DNA of 38,166 nucleotides from the NCBI GenBank assembly GCA_900766795.1, contig CAAFWX010000200.1, forward strand, positions 1 to 38,166, given 5' to 3'. The DNA is from Oscillospiraceae bacterium. Lineage in GTDB: Bacteria > Bacillota_A > Clostridia > Oscillospirales > Ruminococcaceae. Below are positions 30,924 through 38,166 of the stretch, one piece after another. The notes beneath the pieces are model-generated. The model was not told where the DNA came from and made no database searches. It saw nothing but the letters and a program-made list of their open reading frames with translations. Position 1 is the stretch's first letter. Each line of letters starts with the position of its first letter. The position numbers and the translations under genes are program-made.

Positions 30924-31397
30924 ATGGTTGTTATTGAAATGGAAAACGGCAAGAAGATTAAGATTGAGCTTTGCCCCGACGTCGCGCCCATAAGCGCCGC
31001 AAACTTCGAGAAGCTTGTCAGAGAGGGCTTTTACGACGGGCTTATCTTCCACCGCGTTATCAAGGGCTTTATGATTCAGGGCGGCGACCCCACAGGCACA
31101 GGCATGGGCGGCGCAGGCGAGAAGATTAAGGGCGAGTTCCTCGCAAACGGCGTACCCAACAATCTCAGCCACGTTCGCGGCGTAGTGTCCATGGCAAGAG
31201 CGCAGAACCCCAACTCCGCTTCCAGCCAGTTCTTCATCTGCCACGCCGACAGCACCTTCCTTGACGGGCAGTATGCCGCTTTCGGAAAGGTTGTAGAGGG
31301 AATGGACGCTGTTGACGAGATTGCCGAAACAAAGACCGATTTCTCCGACAGACCCATGACCGATATGCGCATGAAGAAGGTCTACATCGAGGATTGA
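30924..31397 (+). CDS. peptidyl-prolyl cis-trans isomerase, cyclophilin type
   Basis: A 157-residue protein; ATG 30924 follows AAGGAG at 30910-30915. Cyclophilin motifs: GLIFHRVIKGFMIQGGDPTG (catalytic Arg), SMARAQNPNSASSQFFI and YAAFGKVVEGMD. It has no signal peptide, so it acts in the cytoplasm and speeds proline isomerisation during folding. It has its own promoter and a strong terminator and is probably monocistronic. Confidence 0.96.
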   Translation: MVVIEMENGKKIKIELCPDVAPISAANFEKLVREGFYDGLIFHRVIKGFMIQGGDPTGTGMGGAGEKIKGEFLANGVPNNLSHVRGVVSMARAQNPNSASSQFFICHADSTFLDGQYAAFGKVVEGMDAVDEIAETKTDFSDRPMTDMRMKKVYIED

Positions 31398-31428
31398 TTT
31401 TCCTCTGATGTGCAAAAAGTGAATCCTG

Positions 31429-31457
31429 CCGCGTGCTTTCCGAGAGCGCGCGGTTTT
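31429..31457 (+). terminator. rho-independent terminator after the cyclophilin gene
   Basis: CCGCGTGCT (31429-31437) pairs with AGCGCGCGG (31445-31453) with one G-U pair over a 7-base loop, followed by TTTT. Confidence 0.85.
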
Positions 31458-31544
31458 GCCGTTTTCGGCAGTGTTTCTTTGGTACAGTTGTCCGAATAAC
31501 GCAAACTTTTTTTGTGAAAGCTTTGTGATTTGTCGGCGCTGCTA

Positions 31545-31573
31545 TTGACAAAAACGAGATTTTATAGTATCAT
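31545..31573 (+). promoter_or_regulatory. promoter for the deacetylase-bactofilin-ATP synthase series
   Basis: TTGACA (31545-31550) and TATCAT (31568-31573) have a 17-base spacer. The leader contains a hairpin AAGCGC/GCGCTT (31615-31629). No other clear promoter is seen up to atpA. Confidence 0.75.
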
Positions 31574-31656
31574 ATAATAATAGGGTAACTATAAGGAAAA
31601 CTATGCCCTCGGATAAGCGCGGCGCGCTTTTCCATCAACGAAAAAGAGGTTAAGAA

Positions 31657-32802
31657 ATGCGTTTTGGCAGCGTTGAATTTTTTAAAGTGCTGATTAAAAC
31701 GGTGCTTGCCATAGTGTTTTTTGTTCCGCTGGTGCTTTGCATTGTGCTTTCTGTGCTGCTGTGGAACAAAACGGCAGAGCTTGACAGGCTAACTGCCGAA
31801 AACGAGCGCATTGTGGCGTCCGCAGAGCTTTTGCTTGCGGAGAAGGCTCCGGATATCGAGAGCTTCTATGAGATATACCGCAACAGCGGATTTTCCGATG
31901 AGGACTTTGCCGACTATATAAGCAATAAGGGAGCTGCTTTATCGGGCGGGGCTTCCGACGCGCAGGCTTCTGCGCCGGAGGAAAACACGGCTTCCGACAG
32001 CGGCGCGCAGAGCGAATCCGCCGAGGCTGCTTCAAACGCAGCCGAGGACGTAACCCGTCAGGCTTCCGAAGAATCGGCTGAGCCTGTTTTGGCTGACGTC
32101 ACCGAAAACGAGAGCAGGTATGCCGCGCTGTACACCGACATGACGGTTTCCGCTCCGTCGGAGTCCGAGATGGTCCGCGAGGAGGGCACGGTTTATCTGA
32201 CCTTCGATGACGGACCCTCCGAAAATACCCTGTCCGTGCTCGCTTATCTGAACAAATACAACATCAAAGCGACGTTTTTTGTCGTACCGACAAGGACGGA
32301 GAGCTGCTTTGAAAAGCTGCGTGCGATTACCCAGGCGGGGCATTCCATAGGCGTCCACAGCGCCAGCCATGACTACGATAAGATTTATTCCTCTGTGGAA
32401 AACTACCTTGCCGATTTCTACGAGGCATGGAACATCATCTACGAAGCCACCGGGGTAAAGACGGAGATTTTCCGCTTTCCGGGCGGCAGCAAGAATGACT
32501 TCAACGCCGACACCCGCGACGACATTATCGCGGAAATGACCCGCAGGGGATTCCGCTTTTTTGACTGGAACGTGGACAGCAACGACGCGGGCGGCGCAAC
32601 CTGGACGGATATGTACAATTCCGTGCCGAATGACATCTCGGGAAACTACCGCTCTGTGGTGCTTATGCACGATTCCGCTCCGAGAAAGAACACGGTTCTT
32701 GTGCTTGAGGACATCATCGTTGTTCTTCTTCGCGAGGGATATTCGTTTGACAGCATTCATAACAACACGCGCCCTGTTCAGTTTGTCGGGCCGTTTGCCT
32801 GA
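31657..32802 (+). CDS. membrane-anchored polysaccharide (peptidoglycan) deacetylase, NodB/CE4 family
   Basis: A 381-residue protein; ATG 31657 follows AAAGAGGT. Residues 10-36 are a membrane anchor. A coiled-coil-like stretch and an Ala/Ser/Glu-rich linker run to about 165. The NodB domain covers 180-375: YLTFDDGPS (catalytic base and metal Asp), GVHSASHDY (metal His pair), RFPGGS, FDWNVDS and VLMHDSA. All catalytic residues are present. It lies outside the membrane and most likely removes acetyl from GlcNAc of peptidoglycan. It is followed 33 bases later by a bactofilin gene; bactofilins often organise cell-wall enzymes (established for other bacteria). Confidence 0.93.
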   Translation: MRFGSVEFFKVLIKTVLAIVFFVPLVLCIVLSVLLWNKTAELDRLTAENERIVASAELLLAEKAPDIESFYEIYRNSGFSDEDFADYISNKGAALSGGASDAQASAPEENTASDSGAQSESAEAASNAAEDVTRQASEESAEPVLADVTENESRYAALYTDMTVSAPSESEMVREEGTVYLTFDDGPSENTLSVLAYLNKYNIKATFFVVPTRTESCFEKLRAITQAGHSIGVHSASHDYDKIYSSVENYLADFYEAWNIIYEATGVKTEIFRFPGGSKNDFNADTRDDIIAEMTRRGFRFFDWNVDSNDAGGATWTDMYNSVPNDISGNYRSVVLMHDSAPRKNTVLVLEDIIVVLLREGYSFDSIHNNTRPVQFVGPFA

Positions 32803-32835
32803 TGCGGAGATATACGCAAAAAGAAAGGAACTACA

Positions 32836-33831
32836 ATGGGAATCAAAGATAATTTTTCACAGGCTGTAAAGGAACTGTGGAAGAACGACAGGCAGGAGGA
32901 GCAGCCCGCTGCGCAGAGCACAGCCGCGCCTGCCGCTCAGCAGAGCGGACTTGACAGCTATCTGCGTCAGCCCGAGGAGGCTTCCGCGCCCGATACTAAC
33001 ACCATACCTCTTGAACCTCCGGCACAGCCCGCCGCACAGGAGGCACAGCCCGCCCAGCCCGCTCAGCCGGTTCAGCAGCCGCAGGCTACTCAGAGTGCCG
33101 CGCAGCCCGCTCCCCAGAGTGCGCCCGCCGCTCCCAATCAGGCGACAGCTTTTGGCGGCAATGTTCAGCAGGCTCCCGCAAACGGCTACAACCCGAACAA
33201 CGGCTTCGGCGGACAGGCTCCCACAAACGGCTACAACCCGAACGGCGGCTTCGGCGGACAGGCTCCCACAAACGGCTACAACCCGAACAACGGCTTCGGC
33301 GGAGGTTTTGTTCCTCCCGCTTCGGGCGACGGAAACGGCGCGCAGTCCTCTGACATGACCGACGAGGTTACGGTTATCTCCAAGAACACCGTCATAGACG
33401 GAAACCTCCGCTCTCTTGCCAACATGCAGATTGACGGCAACATAAAGGGCAACATCGAAACCACCCGAAACATCGACATGACGGGCAAGGTTGTGGGCGA
33501 TATCACCTGCAACAATGCGTCCTTTGCCTCTGCGGCGATGCAGGGCAACGTTGCGCTTAAAGGGCGTATGCGCATGGACAGGGACACTATTCTTATCGGC
33601 GACCTTTCAAGCTCGTATGCCGACATCAACGGACGTATCAGAGGAAAGCTTGACATCGCGGGCAAAGCAGAGCTGAAGCGCGACGCCATCATCTTCGGCG
33701 ACATCAACGCTTCCACCATTGCCGTGACGGACGGCGCGATTATTCAGGGATATGTAAACACCACCTTCCTCTCCAAAGAGGACGGCAGGAATGCGATTCC
33801 CGACAACATTTCCTTTGAGTCAAAGGATTAA
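32836..33831 (+). CDS. bactofilin with a long low-complexity N-terminus
   Basis: A 331-residue protein; ATG 32836 follows AAAGGA. Residues 20-110 are Ala/Gln/Pro-rich. Residues 111-157 hold three repeats of NGYNPNNGFGGQAPT. Residues 177-310 are the bactofilin beta-helix: TVISKNTVIDGNLRS, IDGNIKGNIETT, GKVVGDITCNNASF and RDAIIFGDINASTIAVTDG. Bactofilins polymerise without nucleotide and scaffold envelope enzymes. The disordered N-terminus is much longer than usual and may bind membrane or partners. It lies between the deacetylase gene and the ATP synthase operon. Confidence 0.93.
   Translation: MGIKDNFSQAVKELWKNDRQEEQPAAQSTAAPAAQQSGLDSYLRQPEEASAPDTNTIPLEPPAQPAAQEAQPAQPAQPVQQPQATQSAAQPAPQSAPAAPNQATAFGGNVQQAPANGYNPNNGFGGQAPTNGYNPNGGFGGQAPTNGYNPNNGFGGGFVPPASGDGNGAQSSDMTDEVTVISKNTVIDGNLRSLANMQIDGNIKGNIETTRNIDMTGKVVGDITCNNASFASAAMQGNVALKGRMRMDRDTILIGDLSSSYADINGRIRGKLDIAGKAELKRDAIIFGDINASTIAVTDGAIIQGYVNTTFLSKEDGRNAIPDNISFESKD
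33169..33303 (+). repeat. 45-bp tandem repeat inside the bactofilin gene
   Basis: Two full 45-bp units (33181-33225 and 33226-33270) and a third partial unit (33271-33303) differ by only a few bases. The frame is kept, so the repeat adds or removes 15 residues per unit. Such repeats can vary in number between strains. Confidence 0.9.
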
Positions 33832-33862
33832 TTAGAGATTTTCCCGAAAGGTCAGCATTTTT

Positions 33863-34600
33863 ATGAGCGAAAACAATTCCAAAAGCGGAAGCTCCGCTGT
33901 TTCTCTGATTGCCACAGCAATCGTTGCCGTGCTTGCCATTGTTCTGGCGGTGCTGGCAATACTTTCAATGAACAAAAACAATCCATCTGCGGAAAACTCG
34001 TCGGTTTCGAGCGTTGTGCAGCCTGTTTTCCACCCCACACAAGAGCTGGTTGAGGAGTGCACCTATGCCGCCCATGACCTTGTAAAAGAAAGCTATGATG
34101 TTGTAAGGCTTTTCGTTTCCGAGGGTCTGCCGCATTATGACGAGCCGTATGGCAACGCTCCCGAGGACGGGCTTTATACCGTAAACTCGACGGACTACTC
34201 CTCGCTTGAGGACATCGAAGCCCTTGTCAAGAGCATTTTCATCAACTCCGAGGCGGAGCGGATTATGTCGATGGGCGTATACAAAGAGCGCCGGGTGCTT
34301 GTGGACATCGTATATGACGACGCCACCTCAGAGCCTGCCGCCACCGAGGAAGCCCGCCCGCTTTACGAGGAGCAGACGGTGCTCGGAATTTCTGCGGATT
34401 TTGTTCCCGATGAAAGCGCGAACGAGGGCTGGGAGTCCTGCTCTATCGCGGTTCTTCCCAAGAGCGAAACCGAGTGCGAGCTTACCATCTACCTCGGCGG
34501 AATTGACGGCGAAACATCCGACCCCGACCCCGATTCCGTCCTCGAAACCGCAATGGTGAAGATTGACGGCGCGTGGAAGCTTGCGGCTTTCGTTTATTGA
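33863..34600 (+). CDS. unknown membrane-anchored protein
   Basis: A 245-residue protein; the ATG at 33863 has AAAGG upstream. Residues 12-36 are a hydrophobic signal-anchor (VSLIATAIVAVLAIVLAVLA) after a short polar N-terminus. A Ser/Asn linker follows and then an extracellular domain of about 190 residues. It contains the segments HDLVKESYDVVRLFVSEGLP, SLEDIEALVKSIFINSEAER and, at its end, MVKIDGAWKLAAFVY, a beta-rich ending typical of small ligand-binding or NTF2-like folds. I do not recognise the family. The next gene begins on its stop codon (TGATG), so it is coupled to the ATP synthase genes. Confidence 0.7.
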   Translation: MSENNSKSGSSAVSLIATAIVAVLAIVLAVLAILSMNKNNPSAENSSVSSVVQPVFHPTQELVEECTYAAHDLVKESYDVVRLFVSEGLPHYDEPYGNAPEDGLYTVNSTDYSSLEDIEALVKSIFINSEAERIMSMGVYKERRVLVDIVYDDATSEPAATEEARPLYEEQTVLGISADFVPDESANEGWESCSIAVLPKSETECELTIYLGGIDGETSDPDPDSVLETAMVKIDGAWKLAAFVY

Positions 34601-34902
34601 TGAAAAAGAAAGATAATCTCGTATCGGTCTATGCCGTGGTGAGTCAGCTGGGCTTTGTTATCATTGTCCCGCTGCTGGTTTTCCTTTTTGGGGGAAGCTG
34701 GGCGGTGAAGAAGTTTGAGCTTCCCGATTGGGTCATGGGCGTTTGTATTGCGCTGGGAATAATCTTTATGATAGGCGGCGCGATTAACTACACCATGCAG
34801 TTGTTAAAGATTTTCGGAAAGGACGAAAAGCGCGTGCCGAAGTCCTATAACTCCCCCCGCGACAACGACTATTACGACGACTATAAGGGTCTGCGAAAGT
34901 GA
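34600..34902 (+). CDS. atpZ: AtpZ/AtpI-type small membrane protein of the ATP synthase operon
   Basis: A 100-residue protein; its ATG overlaps the previous stop. Two transmembrane helices (about 9-31 and 43-66) with GFVIIVPLLVFLFGG and a short acidic/tyrosine-rich tail match the ATPase gene 1 (AtpZ) family. These proteins help import Mg2+ or assemble the c-ring. It is the usual leading gene of clostridial atp operons. Confidence 0.78.
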   Translation: MKKKDNLVSVYAVVSQLGFVIIVPLLVFLFGGSWAVKKFELPDWVMGVCIALGIIFMIGGAINYTMQLLKIFGKDEKRVPKSYNSPRDNDYYDDYKGLRK

Positions 34903-34909
34903 GTCCCGA

Positions 34910-35320
34910 ATGAACCCCATGAAAATTGATAAGAACGAACCTGTTTATCAGGAGATGATTTCACTCGCACCCTACTACCTTGCGGCGTGCGGGATATACT
35001 TCGCGGTGATTCTGGTGCTGTTTTTTGCGCTGAGCTTTGACTACACGCTCATTGTCGGTGCGGTTTACGGCATGATTTTGTGCCCCGCGAACTTCCTTGC
35101 ATTAGGTAAATCGGCGCAGAGCGCGACGCGGCGCGAAAACCCGAAATCCGCGCAGACGTATATGAACACCATGTACTGCCTGCGTTATCTCGGACTGTTT
35201 TTGCTGCTTGCCGCCGCAGCTGTGCTCCCATTTATAAATCTTATCGCGGCGGTGATTCCTCTGTTTATCCCTAAAGTCATCATCACGATAAGAGCAATCA
35301 AAGAAAAGAAGGAGGATTGA
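34910..35320 (+). CDS. atpI: ATP synthase subunit I-like membrane protein
   Basis: A 136-residue, very hydrophobic protein with four predicted helices (near 20-42, 45-65, 88-108 and 110-128) and a Lys/Glu tail. It lies directly before the gene for subunit a. Length, topology and place fit AtpI, which assists c-ring assembly. The sequence itself is too divergent for a firm motif call. The start could be ATG 34910 or ATG 34919. Confidence 0.7.
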   Translation: MNPMKIDKNEPVYQEMISLAPYYLAACGIYFAVILVLFFALSFDYTLIVGAVYGMILCPANFLALGKSAQSATRRENPKSAQTYMNTMYCLRYLGLFLLLAAAAVLPFINLIAAVIPLFIPKVIITIRAIKEKKED

Positions 35321-35325
35321 GAATT

Positions 35326-36042
35326 ATGTCGACGGCTCTGATGCTTGCTGCGAAAAGCACGGGCGTAACAATACAAGGCCCTCATATAATCGCCAGCTTT
35401 GACCTTTTCGGCATAACGTTTAATCTAACCGAGAGTATAGTCGTTCAGTGGCTCGTTATACTGATTCTTCTGGCGTTTATACTTGTCATCACCCGCAACC
35501 TTAAGGTCGTACCCGAAACCAGGAGGCAGATGCTTGCAGAGTGGATTGTTGAGTTCTTCCGCGGAACGGTAAACGACACGATGGGCGCGAAGTACAGGGC
35601 ATACTACCCCTACATTGCCTGTCTGTGCTGTTTCTCGCTGTTCAGCAGCCTTATGAGCCTGCTCGGTCTGCGCTCGCCGACAGCGGACCTCTCCGTCACC
35701 GGCGCATGGGCAATTATCACCTTCTTCCTCACGCAGTACAACCGCGCAAAAACAGGCGGAGCAAAGGGCTACTTCAAGTCGTTTGTTGAACCTATGCCCT
35801 TCATGCTTCCGTTCAACATCATCGGCGAGGTCGCAAACCCCGTATCTCTCGCCCTTCGTCATTTTGCGAATCTGGTTGCCGGCATGGTTATCGGAGCGCT
35901 CATTTACTTTGCGCTTGGTAACTTTGCAGTCCTTATTCCCGCAGTCGCATCGCTCTACTTCGACATCTTCTCCTCGGTAATGCAGGCATACATCTTCATC
36001 ATGCTTACGATGTCCTACGTTTCCAGTGCGGAATGCGAGTAA
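35326..36042 (+). CDS. atpB: ATP synthase F0 subunit a
   Basis: A 238-residue membrane protein; ATG 35326 follows AAGGAGGA. The essential arginine of helix 4 is in VSLALRHFANLVAGMV, where most family members have R-L-F-G-N, so this motif is somewhat altered. EVANP lies just before it, and the last helix, ending MLTMSYVSSAE, carries the conserved half-channel segment. It forms the ion half-channels next to the c-ring. Confidence 0.95.
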   Translation: MSTALMLAAKSTGVTIQGPHIIASFDLFGITFNLTESIVVQWLVILILLAFILVITRNLKVVPETRRQMLAEWIVEFFRGTVNDTMGAKYRAYYPYIACLCCFSLFSSLMSLLGLRSPTADLSVTGAWAIITFFLTQYNRAKTGGAKGYFKSFVEPMPFMLPFNIIGEVANPVSLALRHFANLVAGMVIGALIYFALGNFAVLIPAVASLYFDIFSSVMQAYIFIMLTMSYVSSAECE

Positions 36043-36048
36043 TCCCCT

Positions 36049-36418
<370 letters not shown>

Positions 36419-36462
36419 TAACAGCCACATAATCGGTAATCAAATTTAGGAGGAGTGAGAAA

Positions 36463-36996
36463 ATGCTGAACTTAGTCAGCGAAGCAGCGGCGGGGAGCGT
36501 ACTCGATTTAGTTTCGATTGACCCCGGCACGATAGTCTTTACGCTTATCAACACCCTCATTATCTTCCTCATCTTCAGAATCTTCCTTTTCAAGCCCGTG
36601 TGCAATATCCTTGACAAGCGCAAGGAGCTGGCGGCGGCTGAGATAGCCGACGCGCAGAAAGCGAAGGAATCCGCGCAGAAAGCAGAGAAGGAATACCTCG
36701 AAAGCATAGCCAACGCCAAGAACGAGGCAGCCGAAATCGTAAAGCAGGCTAACCTCAGAGCGGCGGCACGCGAGGAGGAAATCATCGCCGAGGCAAACGC
36801 CAAGGCTGCTGAGATTCGTCAGAAGGCAGAGGAAGCGATTGAGCGCGACAAGAAGCGTGCTATGAATGAAATCAAGGACGAGATATCCGAGATTGTAATT
36901 ATGGCAGCCACAAAGGTCGTTGAGAAGGAAATCTCCGAAAAGGACAACGAGAACATCATCTCGCAGTTCCTTGCAAACGTAGGCACAGCAGAGTAA
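36463..36996 (+). CDS. atpF: ATP synthase F0 subunit b
   Basis: A 177-residue protein; ATG 36463 follows AGGAGTGA. A single transmembrane helix at about 25-45 (FTLINTLIIFLIFRIFLFKP) is followed by a long charged coiled coil (KRKELAAAEIADAQKAKESA to DEISEIVIMAATKV). It forms the peripheral stalk with delta. Length is normal. Confidence 0.95.
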   Translation: MLNLVSEAAAGSVLDLVSIDPGTIVFTLINTLIIFLIFRIFLFKPVCNILDKRKELAAAEIADAQKAKESAQKAEKEYLESIANAKNEAAEIVKQANLRAAAREEEIIAEANAKAAEIRQKAEEAIERDKKRAMNEIKDEISEIVIMAATKVVEKEISEKDNENIISQFLANVGTAE

Positions 36997-37026
36997 TCTA
37001 CGCTGCTGCGAGAAAGGAAATTTGCT

Positions 37027-37578
37027 ATGAACGACAAGGCTGAAAAGGTATACGGCGAAGCGTTTTTCGAGCTGGTGCTTGAGGAGGCTTCCGACAAGGC
37101 GGCGGACATTCTTTCAGAGCTTTCCGCGCTTGACGGAATTTTCGCCGAAAACCCCGAGCTTACAAAGCTCATGGGAACACCCACCATTCCCGTCAAGGAA
37201 AAGGTGGCGCTTGTAAAGGACATCATAAAGGACGGAAATGTGTCGGAGCTTACAGGGAATCTCCTCTGCGTTCTCGCAGAAAGGGGAAGATTCGACTGCT
37301 TCGGCGGAATCACAAAGCAGTTCCGCGAGATGTACAACGAGCATTTCAGGATAGCCGAGATAACCGTCACCACGCCTGCCGCTCTGAGCGAGGACATGAA
37401 GGCGCGTATCGTGAAGAAGATGAGCGAGGTTACGGGCAAGACCGTTTCCGTAAAGGAAAAGATTGACCCTGCCATCATCGGCGGAATCATCATCGACTAC
37501 GGCTCAACGCGTTATGACGGCAGCGTCAAGGCGAGAATAAACGCGCTCAGAAACGAGCTTGGCTCGGTTATTTCCTGA
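37027..37578 (+). CDS. atpH: ATP synthase F1 subunit delta
   Basis: A 183-residue protein; ATG 37027 follows GAAAGGA. The N-terminal helical domain includes KVYGEAFFELVLEE and ENPELTKLMGTPTIP. The C-terminal part has ITVTTPAALSEDMKARIVKK and the motif PAIIGGIIIDYG. It joins the stator to the F1 head. It lies between atpF and atpA as in other bacteria. Confidence 0.95.
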   Translation: MNDKAEKVYGEAFFELVLEEASDKAADILSELSALDGIFAENPELTKLMGTPTIPVKEKVALVKDIIKDGNVSELTGNLLCVLAERGRFDCFGGITKQFREMYNEHFRIAEITVTTPAALSEDMKARIVKKMSEVTGKTVSVKEKIDPAIIGGIIIDYGSTRYDGSVKARINALRNELGSVIS

Positions 37579-37619
37579 GAAAAAAACTCGCACAATAAGT
37601 AAAGAAAGGGATGTATTTA

Positions 37620-38166
37620 ATGGATTTACGCCCCGATGAAATAACGGGTCTTATAAAGAACCGAATCAAGAACTACAACGCGGAAATCCACCGCGGCGAC
37701 GTGGGCACGGTCATAACCGTCGGCGACGGTATCGTGCGAATCCACGGGCTTGAAAAGTGCATGTTAAACGAGCTTCTCGAATTTGAGAACGGCGTTCAGT
37801 GCATGGCGCTCAACCTCGAGCAGGATTTCGTCGGCGCAGTTATGCTCGGTTCTGACGCAGGCATTAAAGAGGGCGACCCCGTAAAGCGCACAGGAAGCAT
37901 TGTTTCTGTTCCTGTCGGAGAAGAGCTTCTCGGACGAGTTGTGAACTCTCTGGGTCAGCCTATCGATGGAAAGGGCGCTATTCTCGCAAAGGAAACCCGC
38001 CCCATCGAGAAGATTGCTTCGGGTATTATCACAAGAGAGCCTGTCACCGTGCCTCTCCAGACCGGTATCAAGGCTATTGATTCCATGATTCCGATAGGCA
38101 GAGGTCAGCGTGAGCTTATCATCGGCGACCGCCAGACGGGTAAGACTGCCATCGCAATCGACACCA
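37620..38166 (+). CDS. atpA: ATP synthase F1 subunit alpha (partial, cut by the window end)
   Basis: The first 182 residues are present; the frame is open to the end of the window. ATG 37620 follows AAAGAAAGGG. Motifs: N-terminal [28 protein letters not shown], the beta-barrel domain, [20 protein letters not shown] and the P-loop GDRQTGKTA. The alpha subunit binds nucleotide non-catalytically. Confidence 0.98.
   Translation, partial: MDLRPDEITGLIKNRIKNYNAEIHRGDVGTVITVGDGIVRIHGLEKCMLNELLEFENGVQCMALNLEQDFVGAVMLGSDAGIKEGDPVKRTGSIVSVPVGEELLGRVVNSLGQPIDGKGAILAKETRPIEKIASGIITREPVTVPLQTGIKAIDSMIPIGRGQRELIIGDRQTGKTAIAIDT

Noticed and set aside
33169..33303. Evenly spaced direct repeats as a possible CRISPR array
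   Set aside because: The 45-bp units are contiguous with no spacers and encode in-frame peptide repeats.

Overview
The window is one continuous piece of a bacterial chromosome, most likely from a gut-type Clostridia of the Oscillospiraceae/Ruminococcus kind. This is an inference from the GC-rich coding sequence, strong AGGAGG-type ribosome sites, frequent TTG/GTG starts, promoters very close to TTGACA-N17-TATAAT, a GH130 mannosylglucose phosphorylase, an orphan SecA2-type ATPase and an ion-binding pattern in AtpE that resembles Na+-type c subunits. Almost every gene is on the + strand; only a phosphoglycolate-phosphatase-like gene (7137-7784) is reversed. I see no rRNA, tRNA, CRISPR array, transposase or phage gene.

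Layout. (1) 1-843: the tail of an unknown gene, a small P-loop protein and rpmF (L32) with its own promoter and terminator. (2) 1046-6964: a tight unit of sirtuin, zinc-ribbon membrane protein, double-TPM-domain membrane protein, dtd, cysteine desulfurase and dprA, ending in hairpins that face the reversed HAD phosphatase. (3) 7942-20341: a long co-directional series of GH130 phosphorylase, Nudix hydrolase, SecA2-like ATPase, mnmE, hexapeptide acetyltransferase, two RCK/TrkA-type proteins, a large FtsA-like ATPase with a C-terminal beta-grasp-like extension, a GH26-like lipoprotein that seems to lack both catalytic glutamates, and an SGNH-hydrolase lipoprotein. (4) 20342-24582: a palindromic dispersed repeat, an ECF sigma factor with a very large membrane-anchored partner, and an AraC-type DNA-binding domain fused to a GGDEF domain. 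(5) 24867-30735: a compact lipid/polyketide-like operon of PlsC acyltransferase, ACP, a double ketosynthase whose second half is catalytically dead, ketoreductase, dehydratase, phosphopantetheinyl transferase and flavoprotein. A second copy of the palindromic repeat abuts its last stop codon. (6) 30924-38166: cyclophilin, then a cell-envelope/energy series of polysaccharide deacetylase, bactofilin, unknown membrane protein and the F-type ATP synthase operon up to a truncated atpA.

How the genes work together. The GH130 enzyme, the GH26-like lipoprotein and the SGNH esterase-like lipoprotein suggest mannan/mannoside handling inside an otherwise housekeeping-looking series. The region 5 operon carries the parts needed to activate an ACP, condense, keto-reduce and dehydrate an acyl chain and transfer an acyl group. 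It has no visible enoyl reductase, FabD or FabH. Together with the KS plus dead-KS (chain-length-factor-like) fusion, this makes an unsaturated (polyene-type) or specialised acyl product the most interesting hypothesis in the window. The other main candidates for something undescribed are the AraC-GGDEF protein with a strong internal translation start exactly at the GGDEF domain, and the FtsA-like ATPase with ThiS/MoaD-like repeats.
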